DNA from: Bog-756 sp963734395 | GTDB taxonomy: Bacteria > Actinomycetota > Acidimicrobiia > Acidimicrobiales > RAAP-2 | Length of the DNA: 64,000 nucleotides | Reading direction: 5' to 3' | NCBI GenBank assembly: GCA_963734395.1 | Contig: CAVTGY010000001.1 | Coordinates: forward strand, 124,001 to 188,000 | Part shown: positions 35,646 to 44,085 of the stretch, in pieces | Layout: each line of letters starts with the position of its first letter | How positions within the stretch are numbered: the first letter of the stretch is position 1 | Position numbers and translations under genes: made by a program | The notes under the pieces: generated by a model | What the model saw: only the letters and a program-made list of their open reading frames with translations | Databases searched by the model: none | Told to the model about the DNA's origin: nothing

Positions 35646-35721
35646 AGTGCGGCTCGAGCGAGCAGCGAAGAAGCAATCATAGCCAGAGATGCAACTGGCC
35701 GAGGCGAGCCATGGGCCTGGC

Positions 35722-35727
35722 TACCAT
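35722..35727 (+). promoter_or_regulatory. -10 box of a leaderless transcript (GNAT gene)
   Basis: TACCAT lies six bases before the ATG at 35734, so transcription should start at or next to the start codon. No clear -35 and no ribosome-binding site are present. Confidence 0.45.
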
Positions 35728-35733
35728 CGCCGG

Positions 35734-36222
35734 ATGCACGTGCGATTGGCCAGGACGGGCGACGCCGAGGCGATCCGGTCGATCTACAACGCCGAGGTGA
35801 CCGGGTCGACCGCCACCTTCGACCTGGTCCCCCGCACCCCTCGGGAGCAGCTGGGCTGGCTGGCCGACCACCGCGGCCTCTATCCCGCCGTCGTCGCACT
35901 GGGCGACGACGATGTCGTGCTCGGATTCGGATCCCTCTCCGAGTACAAGGATCGACCCTCCTACGCCACCACCGTGGAGAATTCGGTCTACGTGGATACC
36001 GCTCACCGCGGTCGTGGGGTGGGCCGGGCGCTGCTCATGGAGCTGGTCGAGCTGGCCGGACAGCACGGGTTCCACTCGATGATCGCCCGCATCGGTGGTG
36101 ACAACCAGGTCTCCATCGGGCTCCACCAGGCCTGCGGCTTCACCATGGTCGGGGTGGAGCGGGAGGTCGGACGAAAGTTCAACCGATGGTTGGACGTGGT
36201 GGTGCTCCAGCGCCTGCTCTGA
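35734..36222 (+). CDS. GNAT family N-acetyltransferase (phosphinothricin acetyltransferase-like)
   Basis: The 162-aa product has a single GNAT fold: VRLARTGDAEAIRSIYNAEV at the start, YVDTAHRGRGVGRALLMELV (motif A, acetyl-CoA pyrophosphate loop RGRGVGRA) and the C-terminal LHQACGFTMVGVEREVGRKF followed by the W-L-D-V-V-V-L-Q end seen in PAT/MddA relatives. Such enzymes acetylate amino groups of small molecules, for example methionine sulfone or sulfoximine; the true substrate is unknown. The ATG at 35734 was chosen over the longer frame because a TAnnnT box sits six bases before it. The gene is alone. Confidence 0.85.
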   Translation: MHVRLARTGDAEAIRSIYNAEVTGSTATFDLVPRTPREQLGWLADHRGLYPAVVALGDDDVVLGFGSLSEYKDRPSYATTVENSVYVDTAHRGRGVGRALLMELVELAGQHGFHSMIARIGGDNQVSIGLHQACGFTMVGVEREVGRKFNRWLDVVVLQRLL

Positions 36223-36241
36223 TCAGGCGGGGGCTCCCCGT

Positions 36242-37936
36242 TCAGGAAGCCGCCGACACCGACATCGCATCGACCCTGGGCACCCGGGGCACTGCTGGCC
36301 GTCGCTCCCAGGGGGCCAGGGGTACCGTCAACACCACCAGTATCCACAGCAGGGTCAGGACGATCTGGAGGGGATCGCCGTGGATGAGGCTCTGCACCAG
36401 CCGGGTTCCACCCGGAAGCTCGATGAAGGCGGTCACCATGGACAGACCGATGATCAACGAGCGAAGCCGGCCCAAGGCAACCGGTGCCAACAGGATCAGT
36501 CCCCAGGACAAGTACCACGGCTGTACCACCGGCCCGAGGATGACGAAGAGCAGCAGGGTTATCCCGAGCGCCTTGAGCGCACCGATTCGGTCGCTGTTGA
36601 ACAGGAGCCAGACCGCGGCGATGCCGGCCGTCAACAGCCCGAAGAACCGGCACACGGTGAGCACCCCACCCAATCCGACACCGACTCCCACAAAATGGGC
36701 AAGACCGGTGAAGGCCAGGGCCAGCGAGGTGGTCGGTGCGGTCCACGATCGCACCGCTCCGGGCGTCCCCAGGATGGTGATCCACCCCCATCCGAGTCCA
36801 CTCACGTAGGAGAAGAATCCGAGAACGCCGGCACAGATGAGGCCGGCGGTGACCACCGGTCGTATCCGGTCGCGCACCGAGGCCTGGGAGCCCAGCCAAC
36901 TCCACCCGACATAGAGCACCCCCAGGGCAGCCGGGGCCTTGATGGCGGTGGCCAGGGCGCACAGCAGGATGGCGACGATCGGGCGCTTCTCCTTGGCCGC
37001 GGTCAGGCCGGCGATCAGCAGACCGAGCATCAGGGCATCGTTGTGGGCTCCGCCAATGAGATGGAGCAGGGTCACCGGGTTCAACACCATCAGGGTGAAC
37101 AGCTCGGCCCCGTCCCGGTGGTAGAGGCGGGCCAGGCGCGGAACGCACGCCGCGATGAGCAGCACGCCGACCACGGCCAGCAGCCGGAGCAGGACGATGG
37201 TGGCCAGCTCATTGTGGAAGGTGACCCGGGCGAAGAACCCGTCGATCTGGAGGAACAGGGGTCCATAGGGGGCCGGCGCGTTCCCCCACAGCCGGTCGAC
37301 CGGAGCCGTGTAGGCGTTGTTCCCCAGCTCGAAGGGCCCGTAGAGATAGGGGTTCATGTGACGGGTGACCATCTCGCCCTGGGCCGCGTAGGAATAGGCG
37401 TCGCGGCTGAACAAGGGGGCGATCACCAACATCGGCGACGACCACAGGGCGAACACGGCCATCATCCGCTTGAGGGGAACGCCCGGGCAGCGGGAGTAGA
37501 GCCGGGTCATCCCCCACCACACCCGCATCAACAGCAACAGCCCGCCGTAGACGGCGGCAAGGGTGAAGTAGAGGCCCCAGGTGCTCGCGTTGCTGGAACC
37601 GGGAACGCCGAAGAACCAGACACCGGGCAGTTCCAGCTTGAACGGCGAGCTGGGCAGGGAAGCGCCGATGGCGATGGCCACCATGGCGACAAAGCCCAGC
37701 AGAGCCGGCCGGAGCACCAGGCCTCGCGGTTGGGCCTCGTCGCCACTCGGTAACGGGTCGCTGCTCGGACCCGTGGTCGGGTCCATCCGCTCGCGCAGGT
37801 CGCCGAAGTAACGGTTGAACAGGCGCAGCCCGGCGCTGCTCATCTCCGAGACCAGCGAATGAGGACCGTCATCTCGGAGTTCCGGCCCCCGCCGCTCGCC
37901 GTCGACCGCGTCGCCGGCCACTGTCTCCGATGGCAT
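36242..37936 (-). CDS. Polytopic glycosyltransferase, MptB-like (polyprenol-phosphate-mannose dependent alpha-1,6-mannosyltransferase family)
   Basis: The 564-aa protein has a hydrophilic N-terminus of about 75 residues and then about 12-13 membrane segments. The first large extracellular loop has SRDAYSYAAQGEMVTRHMNP followed by YLYGP, matching the acidic catalytic-loop pattern of GT-C enzymes of the MptA/MptB type; AHNDALMLGLL and PWYLSWGLILLAP are further family-type segments. Relatives extend mannan cores of lipomannan or similar envelope polymers from polyprenol-phosphate mannose outside the membrane. It has its own upstream promoter candidate. Specificity for mannose is inferred. Confidence 0.78.
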   Translation of the reverse strand: MPSETVAGDAVDGERRGPELRDDGPHSLVSEMSSAGLRLFNRYFGDLRERMDPTTGPSSDPLPSGDEAQPRGLVLRPALLGFVAMVAIAIGASLPSSPFKLELPGVWFFGVPGSSNASTWGLYFTLAAVYGGLLLLMRVWWGMTRLYSRCPGVPLKRMMAVFALWSSPMLVIAPLFSRDAYSYAAQGEMVTRHMNPYLYGPFELGNNAYTAPVDRLWGNAPAPYGPLFLQIDGFFARVTFHNELATIVLLRLLAVVGVLLIAACVPRLARLYHRDGAELFTLMVLNPVTLLHLIGGAHNDALMLGLLIAGLTAAKEKRPIVAILLCALATAIKAPAALGVLYVGWSWLGSQASVRDRIRPVVTAGLICAGVLGFFSYVSGLGWGWITILGTPGAVRSWTAPTTSLALAFTGLAHFVGVGVGLGGVLTVCRFFGLLTAGIAAVWLLFNSDRIGALKALGITLLLFVILGPVVQPWYLSWGLILLAPVALGRLRSLIIGLSMVTAFIELPGGTRLVQSLIHGDPLQIVLTLLWILVVLTVPLAPWERRPAVPRVPRVDAMSVSAAS

Positions 37937-38091
37937 GAGGTTGGGGCTACTCCTCTGTGGAACCGACTGGCATCCAGTCCGGTCCTATCTGTTGGCCGGT
38001 AGTCATTCAGACTCCCGTCCATTTCATCGCATGCGGGTCCCCGACAGGCACCACCCAGGGCGCACCATTACCGCAATCAATCCGTAACGTC

Positions 38092-38119
38092 ATTGTAACC
38101 AAACCGGGGGGGCGATCAA
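38092..38119 (-). promoter_or_regulatory. Candidate promoter for the MptB-like gene
   Basis: On the minus strand TTGATC (38119-38114), a 16-bp spacer and TACAAT (38097-38092), with five of six -10 matches. It lies about 155 bp before the start at 37936 and downstream of tRNA-Tyr. The 250-bp gap has no gene. Confidence 0.5.
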
Positions 38120-38209
38120 GTATGCCGATCGGACCTGGTGGAACGGCTCCCGCCCAGGTCGGAGGCAGCGCGGAATGAACGTCCCCCGCTGCCCCCGGTC
38201 CGCTCGCGG

Positions 38210-38291
38210 TGGGCCGGGAAGGATTCGAACCTTCGAAGGCAGAACCGGCAGATTTACAGTCTGCTCCCTTTGGCCGCTCGGGCACCGACCC
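38210..38291 (-). tRNA. tRNA-Tyr (GTA)
   Basis: The 82-nt minus-strand sequence is a class II tRNA with a long variable arm. Acceptor GGGTCGG pairs with CCGGCCC (one U-G), the D-region is GCCCGAGCGGCCAAAGGG, the anticodon stem GCAGA/TCTGC has loop CTGTAAA (anticodon GTA), and the T-arm is GAAGGTTCGAATCCTTC. Discriminator A; CCA is not encoded. It is divergent from yajQ. Confidence 0.95.
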
Positions 38292-38323
38292 GCAGGGCGG
38301 AAGGATATCGCCTGGTGCGGCGC

Positions 38324-38329
38324 TACTGT
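38324..38329 (+). promoter_or_regulatory. -10 box of a leaderless transcript (yajQ)
   Basis: TACTGT lies seven bases before the yajQ ATG at 38337; there is no ribosome-binding site between them. Confidence 0.4.
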
Positions 38330-38336
38330 TTCGAGA

Positions 38337-38825
38337 ATGCCAACCTTCGATATCGTTTCCGAGGTCGACATGCAAGAAGTCCGCAACGCGGTCGATCAGG
38401 CAAACCGCGAAGCGGCAACCCGCTTCGACTTCAAGGGCACCGATTCATCGATCGAATTCTCGGAGAAGGAGTTGCTCCTCACCTCCTCGACCGACGACCG
38501 ATTGCGGGCCCTCTTCCAGGTCCTCCAGGAGAAACTGGTCAAGCGCCAGGTGTCCCTCAAGGCGTTCGACGTCGGGAAGATCGAGGAGGCATCACGAGGT
38601 GCGGCGCGCCAGAAACTCACCATCCAGGCCGGAATCTCCTCCGATCATGCCAAGAGGATCAACAAATTCATCAAAGAGCTGTCCCTCAAGGGCGTGAGCT
38701 CACAGACCCAGGGTGACCAATTGCGGGTTACCGGGAAGAAGCGCGACGACCTACAGGCGGTGATCGCCGCCTGTAAGGGGGAGGACTTCGGCATCCCTCT
38801 GCAGTTCGACAACTTCCGCGACTGA
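38337..38825 (+). CDS. YajQ family cyclic-di-GMP/nucleotide-binding protein
   Basis: The 162-aa product begins MPTFDIVSEVDMQEVRNAVD and has RFDFKGTDSSIEFSEKELLL, KRQVSLKAFDVGKIEEASRG and the closing QAVIAACKGEDFGIPLQFDN block that mark the YajQ (UPF0234) family of two RRM-like domains. Members bind nucleotides or cyclic-di-GMP and partner with regulators in some proteobacteria; the role in actinobacteria is not settled. The ATG at 38337 removes an upstream stretch that overlaps tRNA-Tyr. Confidence 0.92.
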   Translation: MPTFDIVSEVDMQEVRNAVDQANREAATRFDFKGTDSSIEFSEKELLLTSSTDDRLRALFQVLQEKLVKRQVSLKAFDVGKIEEASRGAARQKLTIQAGISSDHAKRINKFIKELSLKGVSSQTQGDQLRVTGKKRDDLQAVIAACKGEDFGIPLQFDNFRD

Positions 38826-38839
38826 CTCGACAGCTCGTC

Positions 38840-39106
38840 TCACGAAGGCCGGGCGCGACCGGCCTTCCAGACGGAGGCGCCCAGCACCGCCATCACCAGC
38901 AAAGGGAGGATCACCGCGGCCAGGGTGCGCAGCCGGTGGTCGAGACAGAGCAGGGCGACCAGGCTCACCACCGCCACCACTCCTACGAACAGCTCCGGGG
39001 TTTCTCCGATCAGGAAGTCCCACCAGAACCGCCCGAACCCGACCACCAGGCGACCAGCCAGATGAAGGGCGCCGCGCGCGCCGTTCCGATCAGACACCGG
39101 GCACAC
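38840..39106 (-). CDS. Small membrane protein of unknown function
   Basis: The 88-aa product starts at GTG and has two predicted membrane helices (ELFVGVVAVVSLVALLCLDH and TLAAVILPLLVMAVLGASVW) after an amphipathic segment with FGRFWWDFLIGETPE. Its start overlaps the end of the next gene upstream (39090-39878) by 17 bases, so the two are probably cotranslated. I do not recognise the family. It may be an accessory subunit of its neighbour. Confidence 0.65.
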   Translation of the reverse strand: MCPVSDRNGARGALHLAGRLVVGFGRFWWDFLIGETPELFVGVVAVVSLVALLCLDHRLRTLAAVILPLLVMAVLGASVWKAGRARPS

Positions 39107-39878
39107 CCCCGACCGGTGATCTTCCGGGGACCGGGCGCGGAACCCCCCGGTCGAGCCAGGTGATCAGAACCCAACTTGCCAGTGCGTAGGCGGCGACCAG
39201 CACCGGGATGGCCAAGTCGGATCCGGGCCAGTGCACGCCGACTCCCTCGCCTGCCCAGAACGACCCGAAGCTCACCAGCATCACCCCGACCGCCATCTTC
39301 ATGGCGTTCTCCGGCACCGACGACAGTTGGCGAGCCAGGATCACCCCAGCCAGGCCGACCACCAACACCGCCGCGGTCGCGGCCAGCGCGGCCACCCCCA
39401 GTTGGTGTGACGTCGTACCCAGGGTGAGCACGATGACCACCACCTCGAGCCCCTCGAGGAACACTCCCTTGAACGCCACCATGAACCCGGTGGCGTCGGG
39501 TCCGGTCGGGCGGGGTGATGTGGAGAGCTCTGTCACCTGTTGGTCGAATATGGCGTCCTCGTCGTGCTTTGCCTTGAGACCGGACGCTCGGAGGATGGCC
39601 TTACGCAGCCATTGCAGCCCGAAGATGAGCAGCAATCCTCCGATCACCAACCGCAGCGTCGAAAGGGGCACCAGGTGGATCAGGGCCGGGCCGAGGATCA
39701 CCACCAGAGCGGCCAGTGCCGCCAGGGCCACGATCACTCCGCCGAGCGCCGGGCGCCAGCCCCGGGTCAGGCCGACGGCGAGCACAATGGTCAAGGCCTC
39801 CACCATTTCGACCGCACTGGCGAGAAAGACGGCCGCGATCAGCACCAGCGTGCCGCTGTGGGTAACGGTGCCGGTCAT
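39090..39878 (-). CDS. Polytopic membrane protein with two Glu-rich helix motifs (COG4280-like)
   Basis: The 262-aa protein has six to seven membrane segments in two halves. The first half begins with SAVEMVEALTIVLAVGLTRG, the second with KGVFLEGLEVVVIVLTLGTT: each has an E-x2-E pattern inside a helix, resembling the REGLE motif of FTR1 iron permeases and the paired motifs of cation exchangers. This suggests a transporter built from an inverted or tandem repeat. A hydrophilic loop (KHDEDAIFDQQVTEL) links the halves. The COG4280 assignment is from memory of the pattern and not certain; the substrate is unknown. Confidence 0.6.
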   Translation of the reverse strand: MTGTVTHSGTLVLIAAVFLASAVEMVEALTIVLAVGLTRGWRPALGGVIVALAALAALVVILGPALIHLVPLSTLRLVIGGLLLIFGLQWLRKAILRASGLKAKHDEDAIFDQQVTELSTSPRPTGPDATGFMVAFKGVFLEGLEVVVIVLTLGTTSHQLGVAALAATAAVLVVGLAGVILARQLSSVPENAMKMAVGVMLVSFGSFWAGEGVGVHWPGSDLAIPVLVAAYALASWVLITWLDRGVPRPVPGRSPVGGVPGV

Positions 39879-39959
39879 GCGTCCTCCCCTCGACCCTGGT
39901 CGCCACCGACCCGCTCGGCCTGTCCGACGGTCACCGGCACCCGGTCCCCGGCGGGATGG

Positions 39960-40460
39960 TCAGGCGGCTTCGACCAGGTCGTCGAGCTCCTCGAGCGGGT
40001 GCACATGGAACAGGCGATTGAACAGCATGTACTTGAGCACCCAGAACAACCCGAACGAGGCGATATTGGCGGCGAGGACCAACACGGTCTGATCGAAGTG
40101 GCTGAGATGATGCTCGATGCTGATGTGTCGGGCCACCGCGGCACCGAAGATGGACACGAAGATGCCGATGGCCGACATCGACCAGAACGGCACGATCTCC
40201 TTCATCAGGTGCGATCGGCCGCCCTTTCCCCACACCCATTTGCGATTGAGATAGTAGGAGGGAATCGTGGCGACGACATTTGCGAATACCGTGCTGCCGA
40301 TCTCGCCCCAGAGACGGAGGACACCGAAGACGAAGGCCAACACCCCGAACGAGACGATCGTCGACACGACCGACACCATCGTGTAGCGAATAAGCTGCTT
40401 GGCTTCGGGTGTATCCCGCTTTTCCCATAGGTGCACCACACGGGTGGGCAGGTCACTCAT
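39960..40460 (-). CDS. GtrA family membrane protein
   Basis: The 166-aa product has four membrane helices and the GtrA-family traits: an N-terminal QLIRYTMVSVVSTIVSFGVL helix, FANVVATIPSYYLNRKWVWG (the conserved N-R-x-W-V-W after helix two) and a C-terminal helix ending FWVLKYMLFNRLFH. GtrA-like proteins are thought to help move polyprenyl-linked sugars across the membrane, so it may work with envelope glycosyltransferases such as the MptB-like protein 2 kb away. The charged tail LEELDDLVEAA is typical for actinobacteria. Confidence 0.85.
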   Translation of the reverse strand: MSDLPTRVVHLWEKRDTPEAKQLIRYTMVSVVSTIVSFGVLAFVFGVLRLWGEIGSTVFANVVATIPSYYLNRKWVWGKGGRSHLMKEIVPFWSMSAIGIFVSIFGAAVARHISIEHHLSHFDQTVLVLAANIASFGLFWVLKYMLFNRLFHVHPLEELDDLVEAA

Positions 40461-40493
40461 CGGGACAACACTAGTCGTCGACGTTCAGGAACA

Positions 40494-41693
40494 TCAGTCG
40501 AGGTCCGGACCGCCGACCGTCTCGATGGCATTGGCCCGGGCAACATCACCGAGCCACGAGGCGCTGGGCTTGGGTTGGCGCTCGAACGTCTCCCGGTCCA
40601 CCGCAACCAGACCAAAGGTGGGCACGTAGCCGAGTACCCATTCGAAGTTGTCCAGCAGGCTCCAGTAGAAGTAGCCCCGAACATCGATCCCTTCGGTCAG
40701 ACAGCGCTGCACTCCGGACAACGCCCGCCCGACGTACTCGATCCTGGCATCATCGTCGTCGGTACCGATGCCGTTTTCGGTGACATAGATGGGTAGGCCG
40801 CCGGTCTTGTGCCAGGCGCGGCGAATGGTTCCTTCGAGGGCTTCGGGCCAGAATTCGTACCCCATCTGGGTGGTGGGGACCCCAGGTTCCGGGTCGAGGG
40901 ACCCGGTTGGGCCGACCCTCGACCGGGTGTAGGTCTGCACGCCGACGAAGTCGTCTCCTTCGGTGCCTTCGAGGAACACATCCTCGGAAGGACGGCGGAT
41001 CCTCTCCAGCCACTCCTCCCCTCCGGGCTGCAACTGATAGTCGGTCATCGAAAGGGTCAGGCCGACCGGGAAGGCCCCTGGTCCCGAGCGGATGGCCTCG
41101 ACTCCCTTTCGGTGGGCGGCGACCAGGGCATCGTTGACCCGGCTCCGTCGGTCTCGATCCCTGACCCGCGGCGGGAAGAGGCCGTGCCGCCACCCCATGG
41201 TCGAGACCACGTTGGGTTCGTTGAGCGTCGCGGCCATGCCGATCAGGTCGCCGAAGTGAGCGGTGCACCGTTCGCAGAACCGGGCGAACCGGTCAGGGGC
41301 CTGCGCCCACTCCCAGGTTCCCATCGATGCCAGCCAACGGGGATGGGTGAAATGGTGAAAGGTGACCACGGGCAGGATGTCCCGCTCATGACAGGCCGCC
41401 ACCATGCGCCGGTAGTGATCGAGGGCGACCAGGGAGAACTCCCCCTCCGCGGGTTCGATCCGGCTCCATTCCAATGAGAACCGGTAGGACGAGAGTCCCA
41501 GGTCGGCTACCAACCCGATGTCCTCGGCGTAGCGGTTGAACGAGTCGCAGGCATCACCGCTCACCTCTGCACAACCGGCCGTCGGATCGTGTTCGAAATC
41601 CCACCAGTCGTTGTTCACGTTGCCGCCCTCGATCTGGTGGGCGGCCGTCGCCGTTCCCCACACGAAGCCTTCGGGAAAGCCGGTCACTGACAC
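40494..41693 (-). CDS. Family 1 glycoside hydrolase (beta-glucosidase type)
   Basis: GH1 enzymes hydrolyse beta-glucosides and related sugars with retention. The 399-aa product shows FPEGFVWGTATAAHQIEGGN at the N-terminus, the acid/base motif TLNEPNV and the nucleophile motif YVTENGIG, plus HHFTHPRWL and the C-terminal FYWSLLDNFEWVLGYVPTFG. There is no signal peptide, so it acts in the cytosol on imported sugars. The start is GTG 41693 or the in-frame GTG two codons later; neither has a ribosome-binding site. A longer frame to 42083 overlaps tesB and is rejected. Confidence 0.92.
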   Translation of the reverse strand: MSVTGFPEGFVWGTATAAHQIEGGNVNNDWWDFEHDPTAGCAEVSGDACDSFNRYAEDIGLVADLGLSSYRFSLEWSRIEPAEGEFSLVALDHYRRMVAACHERDILPVVTFHHFTHPRWLASMGTWEWAQAPDRFARFCERCTAHFGDLIGMAATLNEPNVVSTMGWRHGLFPPRVRDRDRRSRVNDALVAAHRKGVEAIRSGPGAFPVGLTLSMTDYQLQPGGEEWLERIRRPSEDVFLEGTEGDDFVGVQTYTRSRVGPTGSLDPEPGVPTTQMGYEFWPEALEGTIRRAWHKTGGLPIYVTENGIGTDDDDARIEYVGRALSGVQRCLTEGIDVRGYFYWSLLDNFEWVLGYVPTFGLVAVDRETFERQPKPSASWLGDVARANAIETVGGPDLD

Positions 41694-41795
41694 GGTCGGC
41701 AACCGTAGCGGGGCGGGCCCGCCCGTCGGACCGACCCGCTCCGCACGGACGCCACCGCACGCGTCGCCGCCGTCCCGACCTGACAGGATGGGGCG

Positions 41796-42698
41796 GTGAG
41801 CGAAGCACTCGATTTTCTGGTCGACCTCCTCGATCTCGAACCGATCGAGATCAACATCTTCCGGGGCATCAGCCCCAACGAGGATCGTCAACGGGTCTTC
41901 GGGGGCCAGGTGGCGGCGCAGTCCCTGATGGCCGCGGGACGGACGGTGGACGTAGGGCGGCCACACTCGCTGCACGCCTATTTTCTCCGACCGGGTGATC
42001 CCACCGCTCCCATCCTCTACGAGGTGGACCGCATCCGCGACGGCAGGTCGTTCTCCACCCGGCTGGTGGTCGCCATCCAACACGGACGGGCCATCTTCAA
42101 CCTGTCCGCCTCATTCCACGTGGACGAACCAGGCCTGTCACACCAGTTCCCGATGCCCGACGTACCTCCGCCCGAACGCCTCGATTCGTTGGTGACCAGG
42201 CTCGAGCCCTATCGGGAGATGTTCGAGGATTGGTTCGACCGCCCTCACCCGATCGATCAGCGACACATCGGCGAGCTTCCGTTCAGCAAGGGCGCAGGAC
42301 GGGAACCGGTCCAGCGTCTGTGGATCCGGGCTGACGGCACGCTCCCGGATGATCCGCTGCTCCATGCCTGCATCGCCACCTACGCGTCGGACATGTCGCT
42401 GTTCGATACCATCCTTGCTCCACACAACGTGAACTGGGACGACACCAATTTCATGGGAGCGAGCCTCGATCACTGCATGTGGTTCCACCGTCCGTTCCGC
42501 GCCGATGAATGGCTGCTCTACGACATGGACTCACCCAGCGCGTACGGTGCCCGCGGGCTGGCCCGCGGTCTTCTGTTCACCCGGGAAGGAGCGCTGGTTG
42601 TGTCCATTGCCCAAGAGGGGCTGATGCGGGTGTCCCCGCTCCAAACCGGACCGGGCCCGGTGGACTCAGCGGGCGCCGATGGGAACGTAGTCGCGTAG
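41796..42698 (+). CDS. tesB: Acyl-CoA thioesterase II (TesB family)
   Basis: TesB cleaves acyl-CoAs to free fatty acid and CoA. The 300-aa product is a double hotdog protein: N-half with RVFGGQVAAQSLMAAGRTVD and HSLHAYFLRPGDPTAPILYE, C-half with FMGASLDHCMWFHRPFRADE, which carries the catalytic Asp of the family, and WLLYDMDSPSAYGARGLARG. GTG at 41796 is the start. The 3' end overlaps the converging gltA by 33 bases. Confidence 0.92.
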   Translation: MSEALDFLVDLLDLEPIEINIFRGISPNEDRQRVFGGQVAAQSLMAAGRTVDVGRPHSLHAYFLRPGDPTAPILYEVDRIRDGRSFSTRLVVAIQHGRAIFNLSASFHVDEPGLSHQFPMPDVPPPERLDSLVTRLEPYREMFEDWFDRPHPIDQRHIGELPFSKGAGREPVQRLWIRADGTLPDDPLLHACIATYASDMSLFDTILAPHNVNWDDTNFMGASLDHCMWFHRPFRADEWLLYDMDSPSAYGARGLARGLLFTREGALVVSIAQEGLMRVSPLQTGPGPVDSAGADGNVVA

Positions 42699-43938
42699 AT
42701 CGTCGCCGATGTAGAGCTGACGGGGTCGGGCGATCTTCGAGTCCTGGTCGAGCATCTCCTGCCAATGGGCGAGCCAACCGGCAGTGCGGGGAATGGCGAA
42801 CAGCACCGGGAACATCTCCAGCGGGAACCCCATCGCCTGGTAGATGAGTCCCGAATAGAAGTCCACGTTGGGATAGAGCTTGCGCGAGATGAAATAGTCG
42901 TCCTTCGAGCGCGATCTCCTCCAGCTTGAGGGCGATATCCAACAGGGGGTTCTTGCCGGTTACCGCGAACACGTCGTCGGCGGTCTTCTTGATGATCGTG
43001 GCCCGCGGGTCGTAGCTCTTGTAGACCCGATGACCGAACCCCTGCAACAGTCCGCCCGATCCCTCCTTGATGGTGGCGATGAATGGTTCCACGTTGTCCA
43101 ACGAACCGATCTCGGTGAGCATTCGGATGACGGCTTCGTTGGCTCCCCCATGCCGCGGCCCGTACAGGGCGGCGGCGGCGGCGGCACACGCCGAATAGGG
43201 ATCGGCATGTGAGGAGCCGACTGTCCGCATTGCCGTGGTGGAGCAGTTCTGCTCGTGATCGGCGTGGAGAATGAACAAGACGTCCAGAGCCCGGGCCAGG
43301 GTGGGATTGGCATCGAAGCGAGGCTCGGCGATCTTCCACATCATCGACAGGAAATTGGAAGTAAACGGCAGCGAGTTGTCCGGATAGACGAATGGCATCC
43401 CCACGCTGAATCGGTGGGCTGCCGCCGCCAGCGTCGGCATTTTGGCGATGAGCCGGATGATCTGCTTGTCCCGCGCTTCGATGTCGAAGATGTCCTTGGC
43501 GTCGCCATAGAAGGTGGACAGCGCGGCGACCGCGGATACCAGCATCCCCATGGGGTGGGCGTCATAGTGGAACCCCTCGAGGAAGCGCTTGCGCACGTTC
43601 TCGTGGATGAAGGTGTGGAGGGTGATCTCGCTCCTCCAAACGTCGTACTCCTCCGGCGTGGGGAGTTCGCCGTTGAGCAGGAGGTAGGCGACCTCGAGAT
43701 AGGTCGAATTCTCGGCAAGCTGCTCGATGGGATACCCCCGATAGCGCAGGATCCCCGCCTCGCCATCGAGAAAGGTGATCGAGCTCTCGCATGCCGCGGT
43801 CGACACGAACGCCGGGTCGTAGAACCAGACTCCTGGGAGGAGCTTCGACCACTGCGTTGCCGGTATGCCCCCGTTTTCAAATGGGATTTCGAGGGACTCA
43901 CCGGTGCGGTTGTCGGTGATCGTGATGCTCTGGGCCAC
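42666..43938 (-). CDS. gltA: Citrate synthase (split by a +1 shift)
   Basis: This enzyme condenses acetyl-CoA and oxaloacetate. GTG 43938 (AGGA five bases upstream) starts the protein; the core has GILRYRGYPIEQLAENSTYL, HADHEQNCSTTAMR (catalytic His region), GPRHGGANEAVIRML and GFGHRVYKSYDPRA. After KLEEIALE the frame shifts at 42902-42905 (an extra G in GAAGGAC) and continues as DDYFISRKLYPNVDFYSGLI, with the catalytic Asp of VDFYSG, ending DLRDYVPIGAR. The span of 1273 bp is one over a multiple of three; correction gives 423 aa, the normal length of the hexameric type. Confidence 0.92.
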
Positions 43939-44003
43939 TGATCCTCAAACCCTTCTGTCGTCCGGTCGGTCGTCTCCGTTGCCAATCCTAGATCCCCACC
44001 CCG

Positions 44004-44054
44004 TCCGGTCAACCCGTGGGCCGGACGCTCTCGTCGGGCGTCGGGTTGACCGGA
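44004..44054. repeat. 12-bp perfect inverted repeat upstream of gltA
   Basis: TCCGGTCAACCC (44004-44015) is repeated in reverse complement as GGGTTGACCGGA (44043-44054) with a 27-bp spacer. It lies in the 147-bp gap between gltA (start 43938) and the end of the unknown gene at 44086. It could be a terminator for that gene or an operator for gltA; there is no T-run on either strand. Confidence 0.7.
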
Positions 44055-44085
44055 TCCACATCACCTCCCACTGCGGGCTCCCTCC

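Noticed and set aside
36095..37753. 552-codon plus-strand frame opposite the MptB-like gene
   Set aside because: The product is Gln/His/Gly/Asp rich with no domain; the minus strand has a membrane protein with regular helices.
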